A stretch of 64,000 nucleotides of DNA. Source: Gentiana macrophylla (Eukaryota > Streptophyta > Magnoliopsida > Gentianales > Gentianaceae). The notes under the pieces are model-generated. The model saw only the letters and a list, made by a program, of their open reading frames with translations. It made no database searches and was not told the DNA's origin. Within the stretch, counting starts at the first letter, position 1, and each line of letters opens with the position of its first letter. Location: the NCBI GenBank assembly GCA_026214975.1, contig CM047815.1:58659852-58723851 (forward strand), given 5' to 3'. This document shows, piece by piece, positions 30,833 through 43,911 of the stretch. The translations under genes were made by a program, and so were the position numbers.

Positions 30833-33800
30833 TGGTTTGTCCCTTGGAAAGGCTGACACAAGTTTAGAGGGGGGTGAATAAACTTGTCCCCAAAAACTCC
30901 CCAAAATCTGAATCTGGAACAGATTTAGTTTAACTTCAAACTTGTGCGGAGTTAAGCTAACTTAGCTGAGTATACGTCAGAACTGACTTATGCCTAACTG
31001 AGTTAACCGGCAACGGATTAAATAAAGCATTTTTTTTTATAAAACTTGAGTTATCAGTTGTAATACAGTGCTGACTCAGTTTCTTGTGTTAGATGAGTAG
31101 TAAAATATTTACTAATAATCAATAAGTAAATGCACAAAATAAATGAGTAAATGAGACAGAAATTATAGAGGTTCCGGGTGGTGTAATCCTGTCAATCCTC
31201 TCTTCCCCTGTGATGTAGGAGGCCAAATTCACTATGTTCTTGAGGTTTACAGTTACAAGACACAAAGTAAATTTAAACACTGATTGTCCTTCACTAATCC
31301 CTAGTTTCACAATCTCCCAGCTTCAATCTTCAACAGGTGGAATTGTTGTTTCAACTAAGCTTGATCCACTGGTCCTTGAAGGGTTGGATTGCCTCTTCAC
31401 CAGCTCTACACAAACACAGTCTTCCTGACTGCACTCAACTGTCTCTCACACCTTCTTGATGTTTCACAATCTAAACCTTTGATTAAATCAAAGTTGATAG
31501 TTGAATCAATAACTATGATTCAATTTGTGATTCGAGCTTCTTCTTCTGAATGTATATGATCTGTGCACGGCTCTATTGTCTTCAAGTGTTAGACTTGATA
31601 TTTTTTTGATATTTTATGAACACATTGAAGATTTCTTGATCTTGATCTGGCAATAAGGATATAGCAGGAGTTCTTTTGAGTCACTTTCCCCCTTTTGTGA
31701 AATCTTTCTTGATATAATTATTTCTTAGAACTCCGCGCTTATTCTTGAGGTAGAAGTCACCTATTTATAGGGGTTTCTCTAACGGTTAGATCATTTGAAT
31801 TTGAATCCTTGTATTCGTTGGTGATCCTGCTAATTCTGTTGTATGTCAGTGTCAGAAAGGACACTTTCATAGGCCAATCAAAATGCTTGCTTTACAATTG
31901 TCAGATTCTTTTTTAGTTTCTCTTGTCCTCAGCTACAAAACCGATCTCTTGTGACTTAGTCAGTTCATAGCTTTAAGAGCATTAACAGAGTTCTTACTCT
32001 TCTATAAAAACTCAGTACTCTATTCTTCATCTGATTATTATTGACTTAATCAGAGTACACCAATTCTTAAATAATTCATCTAAGATATCATTGTCCTTAT
32101 GATTCTTAGGTATCATTGTCCTCTTGTATAAAGACCTAAACAAGATCCATAAAGTCAGTTCAGGCCATCATAGACTTACCTAAATTCTAACTTTACAGTC
32201 TCGGTTTTAATCTTCATAAACTAAGTTTGAATCCTCAGTTCTTCAATCTTCAATAACTGAGTCTGGGTCCTTCAGCCTTCTTAACTGAGTTTGTACCCTT
32301 AGCCTTCACCTTCTAGATAAGCCAACCGAGTCTGTGTCCCTCAGCGAACTTACCTTCTTCAGTTTCAGTATGTGTGCTCTGAGTCAGTTTTCCAGTCTTC
32401 CATTGTGATCTCAGTTTCATCAAGTCAATTAATCGATTTCTCAGTTCAGACCCTAAAGCTATCAAGAGTACTAGGTCAATCGTAGTATAGCAAGGTCGAG
32501 TCAGTCGATCCCACAGAGACTATTATTTAATAATGCTTAACACAACCACAATTCATAGGTCAACCAGATAGGTGTGGTCGTTGACCAACATAAAGGACAA
32601 GTAAATAAAAGAGATGCAAATAAACCAATCACCAATCATATATCGAAAAGGCACTAACTACACTATTCCTAACTAATCTCCCCTTAATCCATGTTCGGCT
32701 TGTGTGTGTAATTTAGCTACGGGTGCAACTCATAACCCTATCTACTCCGACAATGGTAGTAGACAATCTATACGCAAGCTACCCTCCTTACTTGGTCCGT
32801 AATAGCCCATAGGCATAAAGAACTACAATTACCGATATCGAGCGCTAATTCATACCGCTAACCCGCTTAGACAGCTGTCGACACTAATCAAACAAGTTCC
32901 TAGGGTCCATCAAGGCTATGTCCAAACTAACACTTCACTAGTCGTATTTCTTGCTAGTTTTACGATTACAATAAGAAGATTGGCCATATCTAACCTACTG
33001 TTAATTAAACCTGTCGATCAACATAGCTGACGCCGAACCACAAAATTAGGATTTACTGGGTATTCAAATCCAGTGATAAAGACCGTCGCAGATCTGAAGA
33101 ACGCAACCCATAATTCTACGTATAATATGAACGAATCGAATGAAGATTAAGGTTCATTTAATTAATTCATAGATGATTAGATGCAAGCATAATATAGATC
33201 TAACACACGAACAATCATGAATCTAAGAAAAGAAATAAAACATTGGAATACATCTACCCATAACGAAGAACATATCTACTCTTCAATTCTCTCTCCCTCC
33301 GGCGATTCAAGACAATCCATGAAGATCGTAAACCAAGCACAATTCAATAATGAAATACTCATGACTTATTTGCAAGAAGAAGAAGAATATAAAAGAAGAC
33401 TTTACTACCAAAATACTACATTGTATCTAATTTATGAATAGATCTATGAATGAATGGAGGAATACAAATTCACAGCTCTGAATGGCTTTATATAGGTGTA
33501 TAAACCGACTTAGGGGTAAACCCAAGGCTTGGAGGACAAGAAAATGCGTTTCTGGAAGATTCCGGGCCTCGGTAAACCGCGGGTAACTCCCCGTAAACCG
33601 AGGGTATTTTTGTCTTTTTCTGCTACCTACTTAACTTGGAATACCCTAGGCCCAGCTTCAGTATTTGGACCATAAATTGGCCTATGCAACTCTAATTTTA
33701 GTGATTCAAAGTGTGTTGGAATCCTCGTTTAAAGCCCTATAACTTTCATATAGAAGGACAAGCCCAATTAGTCTTTAAGATTCGGAAACTGCGTTGCAAG

Positions 33801-34288
33801 ATCACCAATCAGATTCTCAGATCCAATCTCCGCTCGAAACACTTCAACCTTTAGCTCCGTTCAGTTCTCTATCGATTGAATCTTATAGTCAGCCCAAATG
33901 ATGCTTCGAACACTCGTCCATCTGTCAATAAAACAATATCACACATAGTAGCTTCTATTTCTAGCAAATAACGCATAAAATACATGGTTAATACGCATAA
34001 TACCAATTTAGTCACCCTGGACGTGGCTTAATGACATTTAGCTAATTAAATCATGATTTCATACATATTATCCCCATTGAGAACACAAATCTGGGGTAGA
34101 TTGATGGTAAATAATGATACCAATTTGACCGTCATCAAATATCAGACTATATTAAATCCTATACATCAATATCTAAACATCTTTTTTGCTTTGCACTATA
34201 ACAGCTAGTTATGACACTTCATCAATGGCAAAAACAATAACTGAATAACTGATGAATTATCATCAAAACACAAATTTTATTGCCAACA
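30833..34288 (-). mobile_element. 3' LTR of the minus-strand copia element (interrupted)
   Basis: 30,846-32,040 aligns with 62,810-64,000 at high identity. The LTR ends (minus-strand start) TGTTGGCAATAAAATTTG at 34,288 after the polypurine tract. Minus-strand TATA box CTATAAATAG is at 31,761-31,770. Without the insertion at 32,466-34,133 and one flanking repeat it is about 1.78 kb. Confidence 0.8.
32466..34133 (-). mobile_element. Solo-LTR-like insertion in copia LTR
   Basis: The sequence is foreign to the copia LTR. It is flanked by ATCAA at 32,461-32,465 and 34,134-34,138, a possible 5-bp target duplication. It has a minus-strand TATA box TATATAAAG at 33,486-33,494 and a GATCCCACAGAGACT block as seen at R-U5 ends of plant LTRs. 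It has no coding capacity. The ends are not classical TG...CA at these coordinates, so boundaries may be off by a few bases. Confidence 0.5.
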
Positions 34289-34301
34289 ATTCCCCCTTTT
34301 T
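34289..34301 (-). other. Polypurine tract of minus-strand copia element
   Basis: Minus strand AAAAAGGGGGAAT directly before the LTR start TGTTGGCAAT. Confidence 0.75.
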
Positions 34302-34442
34302 GATGATGTCAATAACCTCCTTAAAAGCAATGCAAAAAGATAAGGACAAAATGAAATAACAAGAAGAACTGAGAATCTGAGTATTTTATTGATGATACTG
34401 AGTTACAATACAAGGTATTAAAATACAATACATGAAAAGAAA

Positions 34443-35786
34443 CTATGCTTCAACTTCTTTTCCTTTCCTTTGATCAGCTCCACTTGGCATGTTGTCATAG
34501 ATTTCAGTAAATAATCTCATGGCAGTGTTTGTTGAGCTGTTTTCGATCCTATTTATATTTGCCCAAATATTCCAACAGTTGATCAAATTTTGCTTACTAA
34601 AAAACTTGCTCTTGAACAATATAACAAGTACAAACACAAATTTTCTTAATCTTTCGCTTGTGGTTGTCTTCAGTAGATCGTGAACAAACTCAGGTTCAGT
34701 ATTTTCAACTTTTTCAGTAACTTTTTCCAGATTACCATTCTTCTCCCATTTGCTCAACTTATTCCAATAATGAACAAGAACCTTTTTCATGCTCAGAAAA
34801 GTCTCTAAGGCTTTTGCTTTTGATTCACCTTTCTTTGTGGGTAGCTTCCTGAAAATGTTGTATAGCTGTGAATTTAGACCAAGTCATTTCTTAGTTGCTT
34901 CTGAGAACTTTGCAATCAGCTCTATTTCTTCATCATTAAAATCTCCTCTGGCTTTCTTAAGTTCAATCAGTTTCCCATCAATTCTTTGAAGAACCTCAGG
35001 CATTTCAGCTGCATTGAGTTTTAAGATGTCCAAACTTTCCCCCTTATTGACATCATCTTTATTGATCAAGCTATTGATATAAGAATTCAGGTGTTGCTGA
35101 TTGGATGCCAATATAGTTTGTACAACTACTAAGTCTTTCATTGCATTCTCTAGAAGAAGCATTCTGTCAAGCACATTATTAAGAATGCCTTCCAATCTTT
35201 CTTGTGTCTCAGTTTTCCTTGCGTCATTTTCAATGTTTGTCTTTCGAATTTCGATCAGAGTGTTATGACAATCCTCGTTGACGCTATCCATTCTCCTTTC
35301 CATGTTGATTCTTTCGGTTTTGTTTTCTTCCATGGACTGTAATACATTTCCAAAAACACTTAAGTCTTCTTTTTGTATCTTCACAAGCTCATTGAAAAAG
35401 TATTTGATGGTCTCAGCTTGTGTTGGTGCGTCCTTTCCAGTTTCAGCTTTCTTCTCTTCAGTTTTGGCATTCTCAGCTTCGAGTACTTTTCCAGTTTCAG
35501 AATGAGACTTATTTGCAACAATCTCAGTTTTCTTTGTTGGTGTGGAAACAATCTATTTCACTCTTTCTCTGTACTCCTCCGACTTCCTTCTCTCTTCAGA
35601 TTTTCTCCTCACTTCTTCCAAACTTGATTGATCAATGTTTCTTACTGGTGATAGCTTTACATCAAACTCATCATCAGTTTCTTTGCCTACTTTTTCAGCT
35701 TCGTCTTTTGCTATTTCGAGTACCTTTTTATCTGTTGGAGATTGATAACCTCCTTCTTCTTTGTCCTTTCCTGATTCAGAATGCAT
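34443..35786 (-). pseudogene. 3' ORF of the copia element, coiled-coil protein (C-terminal part)
   Basis: Three minus-strand pieces in order are a Lys/Glu-rich start (SESGKDKEEGGYQSPTDKK), a long coiled coil (NVLDRMLLLENAMKDLVVVQ, about 35,110-35,170; KFSEATKK end) and a C-terminal part with LVHYWNKLSKWEKNGN. Stops near 35,552 and 34,883 separate them. It has no RT or integrase motif. The position next to the 3' LTR fits the extra env-like ORF of SIRE-type elements, but no envelope feature such as a membrane segment is evident. The N-terminal half lies across the insertion at 60,294-61,010. Confidence 0.5.
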
Positions 35787-35839
35787 TCATTTAGCCTTAG
35801 CTTATTTTTAAAAAAAGGTTTTTACTTGCATTATCTTCC

Positions 35840-37424
35840 ATGGCATCTACCATGACCCCACGGGAGGGCTTGTCCTTGGCAAGACCACCTTACTTCGACG
35901 GGTCCGGGTATATGGAATGGAAGAACTCAATGCGGCTTCACATTGAGTCAATGGACTACCAGTTGTGGAGAATCATTCAAAATGGTCCATTGATTCCTAT
36001 GAAGTCCGTCACTGAGGGTGGGACTACCATCCAAGTTGCCAAGCTTGACCATGAACTAGTTGATGATGACTTTAAAAATTTGTCATTAAATTCGAAGGCC
36101 ATGGCCATCCTTGTCAACTCCTATAGTCCCGGAGAGGCTCGTGCGGTTAACTCATGTAAGTCTGCCAAAGAAATTTGGGAGACTCTCACTCAAAGACATG
36201 AGGGAACTTCCCGAGTCAAACGCTCCAAAATCAATGGTCTTATAAGAGCTTTTGAAATGTTTAGAATGGAATCAAACGAAACCGTTAAACAAATGGACAC
36301 TAGGTTTAACGATATAGTTAATGCACTAGAGTCGTATGGTAAGCCAGTCTCGAATGAGGACCAAATCCTCAAGATTCTTAGGAGTCTTCCTCCTGAATGG
36401 GATTCCAAAGCGTATGCCATTGAGGAGGGTAAGGATGCCGACGTTCTCACGAAAGATGAACTTATCAGAATCTTGATCGCTCATGAGATGCACCTTGAAG
36501 CTCGTAAGCGTGATAGAAAACCTCACTATAGCACCGCTCTTAGAGCTCACCAATCTGAATCGGAATCTGAATTTGAGTCATCTGAGAGTGAAAGTGATGA
36601 AGAAGTTGCTATGGCGGCCCGAAACTTCAAGAAATTTTACAAATTCCAAAAGCAAAATTCTAAGGGCGCCAAAAAGCATAGTAGAAAGCACCGTGGCAAT
36701 AAAGAAAAGGATTGGACCACAACTGCACAATGCTACGAGTGCAAGGGATACGGACACATCTCAAATGCTTGTCCCAACACCAAAAAGAATAAGTCAAAGC
36801 ATAGCTTGAGCTAAAAATCCAAGTCTCATCACAAGTCAAAATCGCATCATCAATCCAAGAATGAGACTGAAGAAAAATATAAAAAGAAGAAAGCTATGGT
36901 GGCTACGTGGTCTGACAGTTCCGAGTCGGACAATGATAACAAATATGTTGCTTCCGAGTGAGCTACTTTCTGCCTCATGGGTCGCTCTCAACCCACATTC
37001 GATAATGAGAGTGAGGTATCTTTATCTTCAGTAGAAGAGTTGCATGATCAAATAGAACAACTTAGGACAACTCTAAAACTTAAAAACGAAGCAATTAGTG
37101 AACTTAAGAAACAGCATAACGATGAAACCGTGTCACTAATCAACACTTTAAGTCACTTGAAGCTTAAGCATCAAGACACCGAAATTGAGATTAATTCCTT
37201 AAAGCAAGAGGTTGTCAAACTTAAACAAGTCGTTTTAGGACTTGAAGAGGAGAATTCTCTACTCCAAGGACAACTCTCAACACTAAAAGGAAAAAGGGAA
37301 GGAAGTAAGTGGTTCGGGGAACCAACCCAAACCAACTCCTCCTGTCTCAACTACGGAAAACTTGACGCCTAGGACAATTGCCTTAGAGCGTGCTACACAA
37401 CCCCCACTTAAAGCACCTACACCA
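35840..37424 (+). pseudogene. SIRE-type Gag (UBN2-like, CCHC), interrupted by Athila
   Basis: ATG at 35,840 gives an intact 324-codon first part. It has LARPPYFDGSGYMEWKNSMR, typical of copia Gag starts, then SAKEIWETLTQRHEGTSRVK, FNDIVNALESYGKPVS and LRSLPPEWDSKAYAIEE. The zinc knuckle CYECKGYGHISNAC is at about 36,731-36,772. After a stop at 36,812 the C-terminal coiled coil (EELHDQIEQLRTTLKLKNEA, from 37,036) runs to 37,372. The last residues before the Athila insertion (ERATQPPLKAPTP) continue in frame at 56,220 (PKNASSTRSHTSQRSS) to TAG at about 56,540 once Athila and one CACCA are removed, with a stop at 56,323. Confidence 0.88.
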
Positions 37425-38999
37425 TGTTAAGGGTGAATTTATACGATTTATAACGCTATATTCTATGATATTTTTCCCCGTATTGGTACTAAATTGCATA
37501 AGAAACGAGGGTTTAATGGATATATTGAGCAAATGAGATTTTAAATGAGTTAATCGCAAAATAGGTTGATTTATGTGTTTTAATTGTGATTTTATGATTA
37601 TTTGAGCATTATTACATTTTGCGATGTTTTTATGTGTTATAGATACATGTTTGAGGCTCAAAAGATGATCAAAGGTTGATTAAGTTCGAGCTAATTGATG
37701 ATAAAAGAGATAATGAAGAAGTGGGATAGAGATAGAAGAGATAAAGATCAATAAATCAAAATCGATCATATCAAACTGGCGTCCAGAATCTCCGTCCAGT
37801 GGACGGGCGTCTGATGCAATTGGACGAGCGTCCAGGATGTCATCTTTGATTCAGGAAGTTTGGACGCTGGAGTGGACGCTGGATGGACGAGCGTCTGGTC
37901 ATGACTCGCCCGATTCAAGTTTTATTGAAGAGTGGACGGGCGTTCAAGGTTTCAGACAGGCGTCCGGTGGCCGACTTAGCGAGAACCGACTTTGAAATCT
38001 ATATATAGTAATTTGTTTTTCCACAAAAGATCATCATACACACATTATTCAAAACCCTAAACCTAGGGGCGGCTTTAGGCTGCGTTTTCATCTTTTATTC
38101 CTATTTTTATGCTCTTAATTTAGATTAAACACTAGTTACTTTTTATGCACTTTTTTTACGCAAATTTGAGTTCTTTGAGGATGTTCAGAGGCTAAAAGCT
38201 TCATCAAACGAGTATTGTGAAGCCATCCAACAATTGTTGATTTCGTTTTCTTCGATTATACTGTGAGTTTTTAATAAAGGTTGTTTCTTATTCATGTTTA
38301 TTCGTGTTTAATTTGCTTTTATATCGGAAGATATGCATGTGTTGATTGTTTATTGTTGATGGAAGTCTTAATAAACCCTAGATCACCATGAATAAGAATA
38401 GTAACTCGAATCTATCATAACGGAAGTTAATAGGTCGATTACTTAGATTATAAACACAAAGTTTGCACCTTTGGTTATTAAACGCGTTAATCTTACATCG
38501 GAAGATAATAGATTGATAGATGAACTTTCTAAGGAATTAGGGTTCATGTTTAGGTGAGGTGAATCACAACCTGAATAAAAACTGCAATATAATCGAGATA
38601 GGGAATCAATGCTTGTTGGATAGGTGGATCAATCCTCGTTTGCTCGTTATAAATTTGATTTAAATCCTTAAAAGCTTGAATTTGTCTAGTTAGTTTACTT
38701 TTATCCGCATCTTAGATTAGTTAGTTTAAATTGGTTCGCAGCCCGTATCCTTCCTGGCTTTAGATCATCTCTTCTGTCCAGTTTTACGTTTAGTTAAGTA
38801 TAGTTTTCAGTATTTCGTTTAGCTTTATCCGCTATTTAGCTTAGTAATCGTGACATAGGTTAGTTAGATAAAAACTAGAAATCACAATCGTTTAGTTCCC
38901 CGTAAGATCGACCCGGCATTAGCCTCCATACTACGATCCTTATACTTGAGGTTAACCGGATTATTACTTGTTTATTTTGTGTTGATAAAATCCGTGACA
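37425..38999 (+). mobile_element. Athila left outer LTR
   Basis: TGTTAAGGGTGAATTTATACG...GATAAAATCCGTGACA, 1,575 bp. TATA box TATATATAG lies at 38,000-38,008, just after a GGACGNNCGTCC array. Differences from the right copy cluster near CG-containing words. Confidence 0.92.
37782..37970. repeat. GGACGNNCGTCC array upstream of LTR TATA box
   Basis: Copies at 37,801 (GGACGGGCGTCT), 37,822 (GGACGAGCGTCC), 37,885 (GGACGAGCGTCT), 37,935 (GGACGGGCGTTC) and 37,955 (AGACAGGCGTCC), with half-sites at 37,779, 37,862 and 37,874. The last copy is about 35 bp from the TATA box. Confidence 0.85.
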
Positions 39000-39005
39000 A
39001 GTTTT

Positions 39006-39023
39006 TGGCGCCGTTGCCGGGGA
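39006..39023 (+). other. Athila primer-binding site A (tRNA-Asp)
   Basis: TGGCGCCGTTGCCGGGGA, complementary to the 3' end of tRNA-Asp, seven bases after the left LTR. Confidence 0.9.
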
Positions 39024-39341
39024 ATAGGTGTCATGTTGAATCTAGTTTGGTTAGTTCTCGATTTTGTTACGTTTTATTTTTGTTTTTAATAAAAGTAGCG
39101 TATACCAAGTTGAGAGTTTTTATTTTGCCGTGTTTCGATGACCGTTAGGTTAAGAATGTGCAAAAGTTTTTTACTCAACTTGTTTTACGTGAAGTTTATA
39201 TGTTTATGTGTTACCTAGTCTAACCCCTGTGCTTAATTTGATAAGGTCTTTGTCTTTGTGATCTCGTGTTCTTTGTGTTGTGTTCATAAGTATTTAGGGT
39301 TTCTTGTGTTTTTCTCTTTATGTCTGTGCATTCTTGTTGTA

Positions 39342-39572
39342 TGGACGGCGTCTCATTCGTTGGACGCCCGCCCGATTCTTCATCTGCAGTGAACAGCGTT
39401 GGGATGTATTGGACGCTCGTCCGTTCAAATATTTTCAATCCTGTTCTGATTTAGAGGACCAGACGAGCGCCTATACTTTCGAGCGCCCGTCCGGTCGGTT
39501 TTCAAGCGCGCGAGCAGCCGCGCAAGGTGGAACGCCCGTCGATTACGAACGCTAAGTGAACGTTCGTCCGGG
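39342..39572. repeat. GGACGNNCGTCC array in leader A
   Basis: Copies at 39,342, 39,362 (GGACGCCCGCCC), 39,411 (GGACGCTCGTCC), 39,461 (AGACGAGCGCCT), 39,481, 39,530 and 39,559. The array begins about 320 bp after the PBS. Confidence 0.85.
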
Positions 39573-41738
39573 TTGATCCAGGTTCTAAATTTCTTGATTT
39601 TATTTTCAATGCTTTTATTTGATGTGGATTTTTCATTCGAGCTTACGTGGCTAATTGATTTTTACATAGATGCCCCGAACTTATATGTTTTTACCTTTCC
39701 ATCTATGAATCCATGTTAGATAATTGATCAATTCCTTATATATGATTCATCTAGGCATGTTATAGTAGTGATCGCCGGTTCTCGTAAGCTATAAATCGTT
39801 CTTATGGTTAATTAGTAGCTAATGTCGGTTCCCGTATGCTACATACCGCTCCGATGAATCTTTTAAGCTTTTAAGACTTACGTGCTTCCTTTGTTTTTAT
39901 AGTTCATATGGGTAGCTATCGCCGGTTTTCCGTATGCTACGCCCTTTCTCCATATGAGTTATACTGTTTAGATAGATGATTGTTGGTTTCATAAGTCTAT
40001 CACTTTCGATAAGTCTTAAGCGCGTCGGCACTAGTGATGAATCGCCGTTTATCGTAACTTTGTCATTATGTGGTGAGCGTTTATATGCATGCTATGTTGC
40101 AATTAATGGGCTAGTTTTCTTTCTTTTATTTTATTTTCTTTTGCATATCATATAATTGCATTTCATTTAGGTGCATTTCATTTAGTTGCATTGTTTTTCG
40201 ATTTCCTTTTATTTTTTTAAATGTGGTCACCTTTATCGGTTTTCGTAATACCACCTAGTTTATTTTCTTTTTGAGTGTAGTTAATCGTCGGGTTTCGTAA
40301 TACTACCTCGTTTTATTTTATTTTTAGGATTTTTCACGTAGATTGCATTGTAATGCATTTTCATATAGTTGCACCTAGCCTACGATTTTGTAATATTTCA
40401 TGTATATGTTCCATCTTTATTTGAGCTTAATATGACAAGATCTCTATGACTTTTCTTTTCCATGTGTTCCATGTATAATCCTTTTCCGTAGACTCTTTTT
40501 GCTCGATCAAGTGTGCGTGGTATTTGCCTTAGCGTTTGTGGTGTAGATGAATTCAGTTTTCCGGTGGATGGTCCACGCCTCATCGCATTCATCGAGCATT
40601 TCGATCTCGGATCGATACACTTCCGAAGTGTTTCTTTGAACGACAATCACTAAGTTTTCTTTTTTATTTTTATTTCGCACAACTTGAGGACAAGTTGCAA
40701 TTTAAGTGTGGGGAGGAATAGATGGTTTATGTGTATCTCTGGTCATTTGCTTAATCTTTTAGTATTTCTATGAAAAGTGCTTAATTTTCAAATTTTTGTT
40801 TCGTCCGAGTAACATTTCAATGGCATGCTAGTTTTGTAATCTGTCACCTTTAGTTGTTATCGTGAGTCATATCATGTTTCGAGAATAGGTTTAGTAAGTC
40901 GATACTCACTTGAACTTCATTTCACGAACCTATTAGATGAAGAGCCAAATATAGAATAGTTTCCGGTTAGTTAAAGGAAAGTTAATTCTTGATCTGAGAT
41001 AACACTTATTTAGCATTAATGAAAGTTAAGAACTTGTGCTATACTCACAGTTAGAATCTCAAGTACCTTAGTGTTCTTGAGAACTTTGAGAGTCTTGAAT
41101 GTGTTAGAAATATATTTGACCGAGAGTTTCCAAAGAGATTTAAATATAAATATATATATCTATAAATAATAAATGAATAGAATTTCTTTTATGAAATTTT
41201 GTTTGTAACTATCACCTCGAGTCCATTTGGATACCGCCCCAATTGGGGAGTGTGGTTTACCTTGGAGAAGATGAGGATTGAGTGATCTCAGGTGACCGCC
41301 TCTAATGTAGTGGGAGTGTGTTATACTTTTGAGACGCGACGATAGGAAATATAAAATATACGTTTTTTGGAATTCTAAGTCAAGTTGATCTAAACCCAGT
41401 AGAGACCCGAAAGGTATTTTCTTGGTACTAAGTAAAGAAGTTTAATTGTGAGTTGGTTACTATGTTCTTGGTAATTAGTTTTTGTTAGGTAAGTGCTGTA
41501 GATAGAATGAAGTTTTCGTTTAGTTGACCGGATAACTGTTAGTGCTTGATGTATTATATCAAGAGAGGATCGGTGGAAGTTTAGTAAGTTCTGCACACAC
41601 ATCACCGAGTGAGGTCGATTTGCTGAATACTAGCTTGTCATGATTTTGACTATATCTCGTGTCAGGTTATGTGGATTCTTGATAGTATGTTCTTGTTTTG
41701 TTTTGCTCGGGACGAGCAAGGTTTAAGTGTGGGGGTGT
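39573..41738 (+). other. Athila 3'-type non-coding region before the central LTR
   Basis: No gag or pol is present. Features are alternating CGCCGGTT/CGTATGCTAC words (39,770-40,050), a first polypurine-like AATTTAAGTGTGGGGAGG (about 40,700) and a second, GCTCGGGACGAGCAAGGTTT then AAGTGTGGGGG (about 41,706-41,735), just before the central LTR. The same pair of marks occurs at 53,618 and 54,605 ahead of the right LTR, so this is the 3' end of an Athila element. Confidence 0.7.
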
Positions 41739-43423
41739 TGTTAAGGGTCAAATTGTAGTGTTTTTAAGGATATATTTCACCTCAATTTCCCCCATATACG
41801 TATGATTTTCATAGAATTCGAGGTTTATAGTGAAATATTGAGTGAATGGTGATTTAAAGAGTTAAATATGAAAACGTATCAATTTATACGATTATTTGAT
41901 TGTTTTATATGGTTTCGGATATTGTTACGTTTTTGTGGTGTTTGGATGCAATGTAGATACATGTTTTTGACTTGGAAGAGGATAAAGATGGAGATAAAGC
42001 TTGGAATGAAGCTTTCAAGCAGCCGAACTTCCGATGCAGTTCTTGATATGATATACACTGATTTGACTCTCGACCTCAAGAGAAGATTTGTAGGGCTTGA
42101 AGAGAGGATTCTATAGGATTTTGAATCACTTCATTCCGACTTACGAGGCCCGAGATATGAGCGTTACAAGTTTGGATGTTGTTGCTGAAACTAGCGGAAA
42201 ATCCCGAAATATACTCGGGATACGACGGGCTAATCAAAAAGGCGTTTTCTGAAGAAGAGTCCTTAATGAAAGTTGTAGAGTTTTCCGAGAGCTTAATTAT
42301 GACATTCGGATCATAATTTTTGGAGGTCTACAATTCAAGATATGAATTTTAGAAGTTTCATTCCTAAATTCATGCATTGCACAGCCGACATAATGCAAAC
42401 CCTAATAAAAAGGATTATCACAGCCGCAAAAATAAAGAAGCAGCCGCCTTTAATTCGTATATATATGCGCATGCACTAAACATATAATCCCATATATTCA
42501 TACATTAATTCCAGCCGCAATTCACAAGAAGGGGGCGGCAACTTCTGGGAGCAAGGCCGGTCACCCGAGCCTTGTGCTCGGGTGATCCGGGGTTAGATTA
42601 GGATGTAGTTTTTTTCGTTTCTTTCGTTCGTTGATTCATGGATTCATCCAAGTGTCCAAACTATGTGAGTTTGTAATTTTTGCAATTTATTCAATCCTTT
42701 TTATTTTATGATCTTTAATTTAGTTTTGTATCGTTTCTATGATTATGATGCTATTATGTGAACTCATATCGAGAGATTTGTTTACTAATTGATTGTTTAC
42801 AATATACGGAAGTTGCGTAAACTAGATCACCATAGAAAGATAGGATTTTTAGCCGTTAATTAGTGACAAATTAATTGATTAATTATCTAGGTTGTTAGAT
42901 TCTAAAATACGAGAGTTAACCTGAATCTACACCTTCGTTTTGTATGGAATATTGGTCTCAACATTCGGAAGAGGAGAGATTGATAATTGAATTCACTAAG
43001 GAATTAGGAATTCATAGCTTGAGAAATAGATTCACTAAGAGATTAGGAATTTGTATCTCGTGTAAAGGTGAAACCACAATTTGAATTAAAATCATGAGAT
43101 AAACTAGGATTGAGATCCCTTAGTTTGTATTTTGGTTAATCCCATGTATCTTTAGTTTAGGTTTTTATTATTTGCTTTAGCCTAGATTTAGTTTATTTGT
43201 TCTTCAATTTATTCGTTTTTCGCTTTTAGTTTCGTTTTTATATTAACAATTTAGAAGAATTAAGGAAGTTAGATTTAACATCCCTTTTCCCCGTGGATCG
43301 ATACCCGCATTTATCCAACTTTACTAGCAACTACCCGGTATTCGGGCCGTTAGAGGTAGTTTTGCATGGTAGTATAGGTTTATAAATTTTCTTTTGTTTT
43401 TATGATGCAAAATCTCCCCAACA
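41739..43423 (+). mobile_element. Central Athila LTR of a second family
   Basis: TGTTAAGGGTCAAATTGTAG...AATCTCCCCAACA, 1,685 bp. It is only distantly similar to the outer LTRs: the same TGTTAAGGGT start and a GTAGATACATGTTT block. TATA-like TATATATAT is at 42,458-42,466. A polypurine tract is on its left and a PBS on its right, so both internal ends of an element abut it. No second copy is in the window. Confidence 0.85.
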
Positions 43424-43427
43424 AAAG

Positions 43428-43445
43428 TGGCGCCGTTGCCGGGAA
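43428..43445 (+). other. Athila primer-binding site B (tRNA-Asp)
   Basis: TGGCGCCGTTGCCGGGAA, four bases after the central LTR; same tRNA-Asp complement as site A with one change. Confidence 0.9.
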
Positions 43446-43707
43446 CCGGACGGTTGTCTAGTTTTTATTTTCGTTTTCTGCTTTTTTTTTTGTTTGTTTT
43501 TGTTTCGTTTTTCGTTTTAATCCGTTTTAAATTCTGCTTTTAGTTGATAATTGTTTTAGGTAGTTGTTAAGTAGATAATTAGGTTTAAAACTCTCCTTAG
43601 TAGTAGTTTCCGATTAGATCTTCGCTTTTTTTCGCTTTTTTCGACGTTCTTTCTTCCCTTCTTGCATTATCTGCAAATTCCTGTTCTGTTCTAAGTTTTC
43701 CCGTGTG

Positions 43708-43911
43708 CAAACGGGCGTCTGGGATATTGGACGCCCGTCCGCTGGGAAATTATCAATCATGTTCTGTTTTATTCACTTAGACGAGCGTCCATAAGTTTTG
43801 GACGCCGCCCGTTGTCGTCTCATGTCACGTCAGACAGCGTTTAAACTACTAAACGCCCGTCCGATCTCAATTTCTTCTGGACGCCCGTCCAATCTTTTGG
43901 ACGTCCGTCCG
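43708..43911. repeat. GGACGNNCGTCC array in leader B
   Basis: Copies at 43,709 (AAACGGGCGTCT), 43,729 (GGACGCCCGTCC), 43,779 (AGACGAGCGTCC), 43,800, 43,851, 43,879 (GGACGCCCGTCC) and 43,899 (GGACGTCCGTCC). The array starts about 280 bp after PBS B, the same relative place as in leader A although the surrounding DNA differs. Confidence 0.9.

Noticed and set aside
31234..31428. Identical small open frames at 31,234-31,428 and 63,200-63,394
   Set aside because: Both copies sit in the copia LTRs at equivalent positions, so the duplication reflects the LTR pair and not a conserved gene.
33217..33441. 74-codon plus-strand open frame
   Set aside because: Lies in the solo-LTR-like insertion, antisense to its TATA box, with no homology signal.
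34443..35786. Chromosome-segregation or kinesin-like host gene suggested by the coiled coil
   Set aside because: Position next to the copia 3' LTR and orientation shared with the element favour a retrotransposon ORF.
39006..39023. tRNA-Asp-like sequence as a tRNA gene fragment
   Set aside because: Only 18 bases complementary to the tRNA 3' end, directly after an LTR: it is a primer-binding site.
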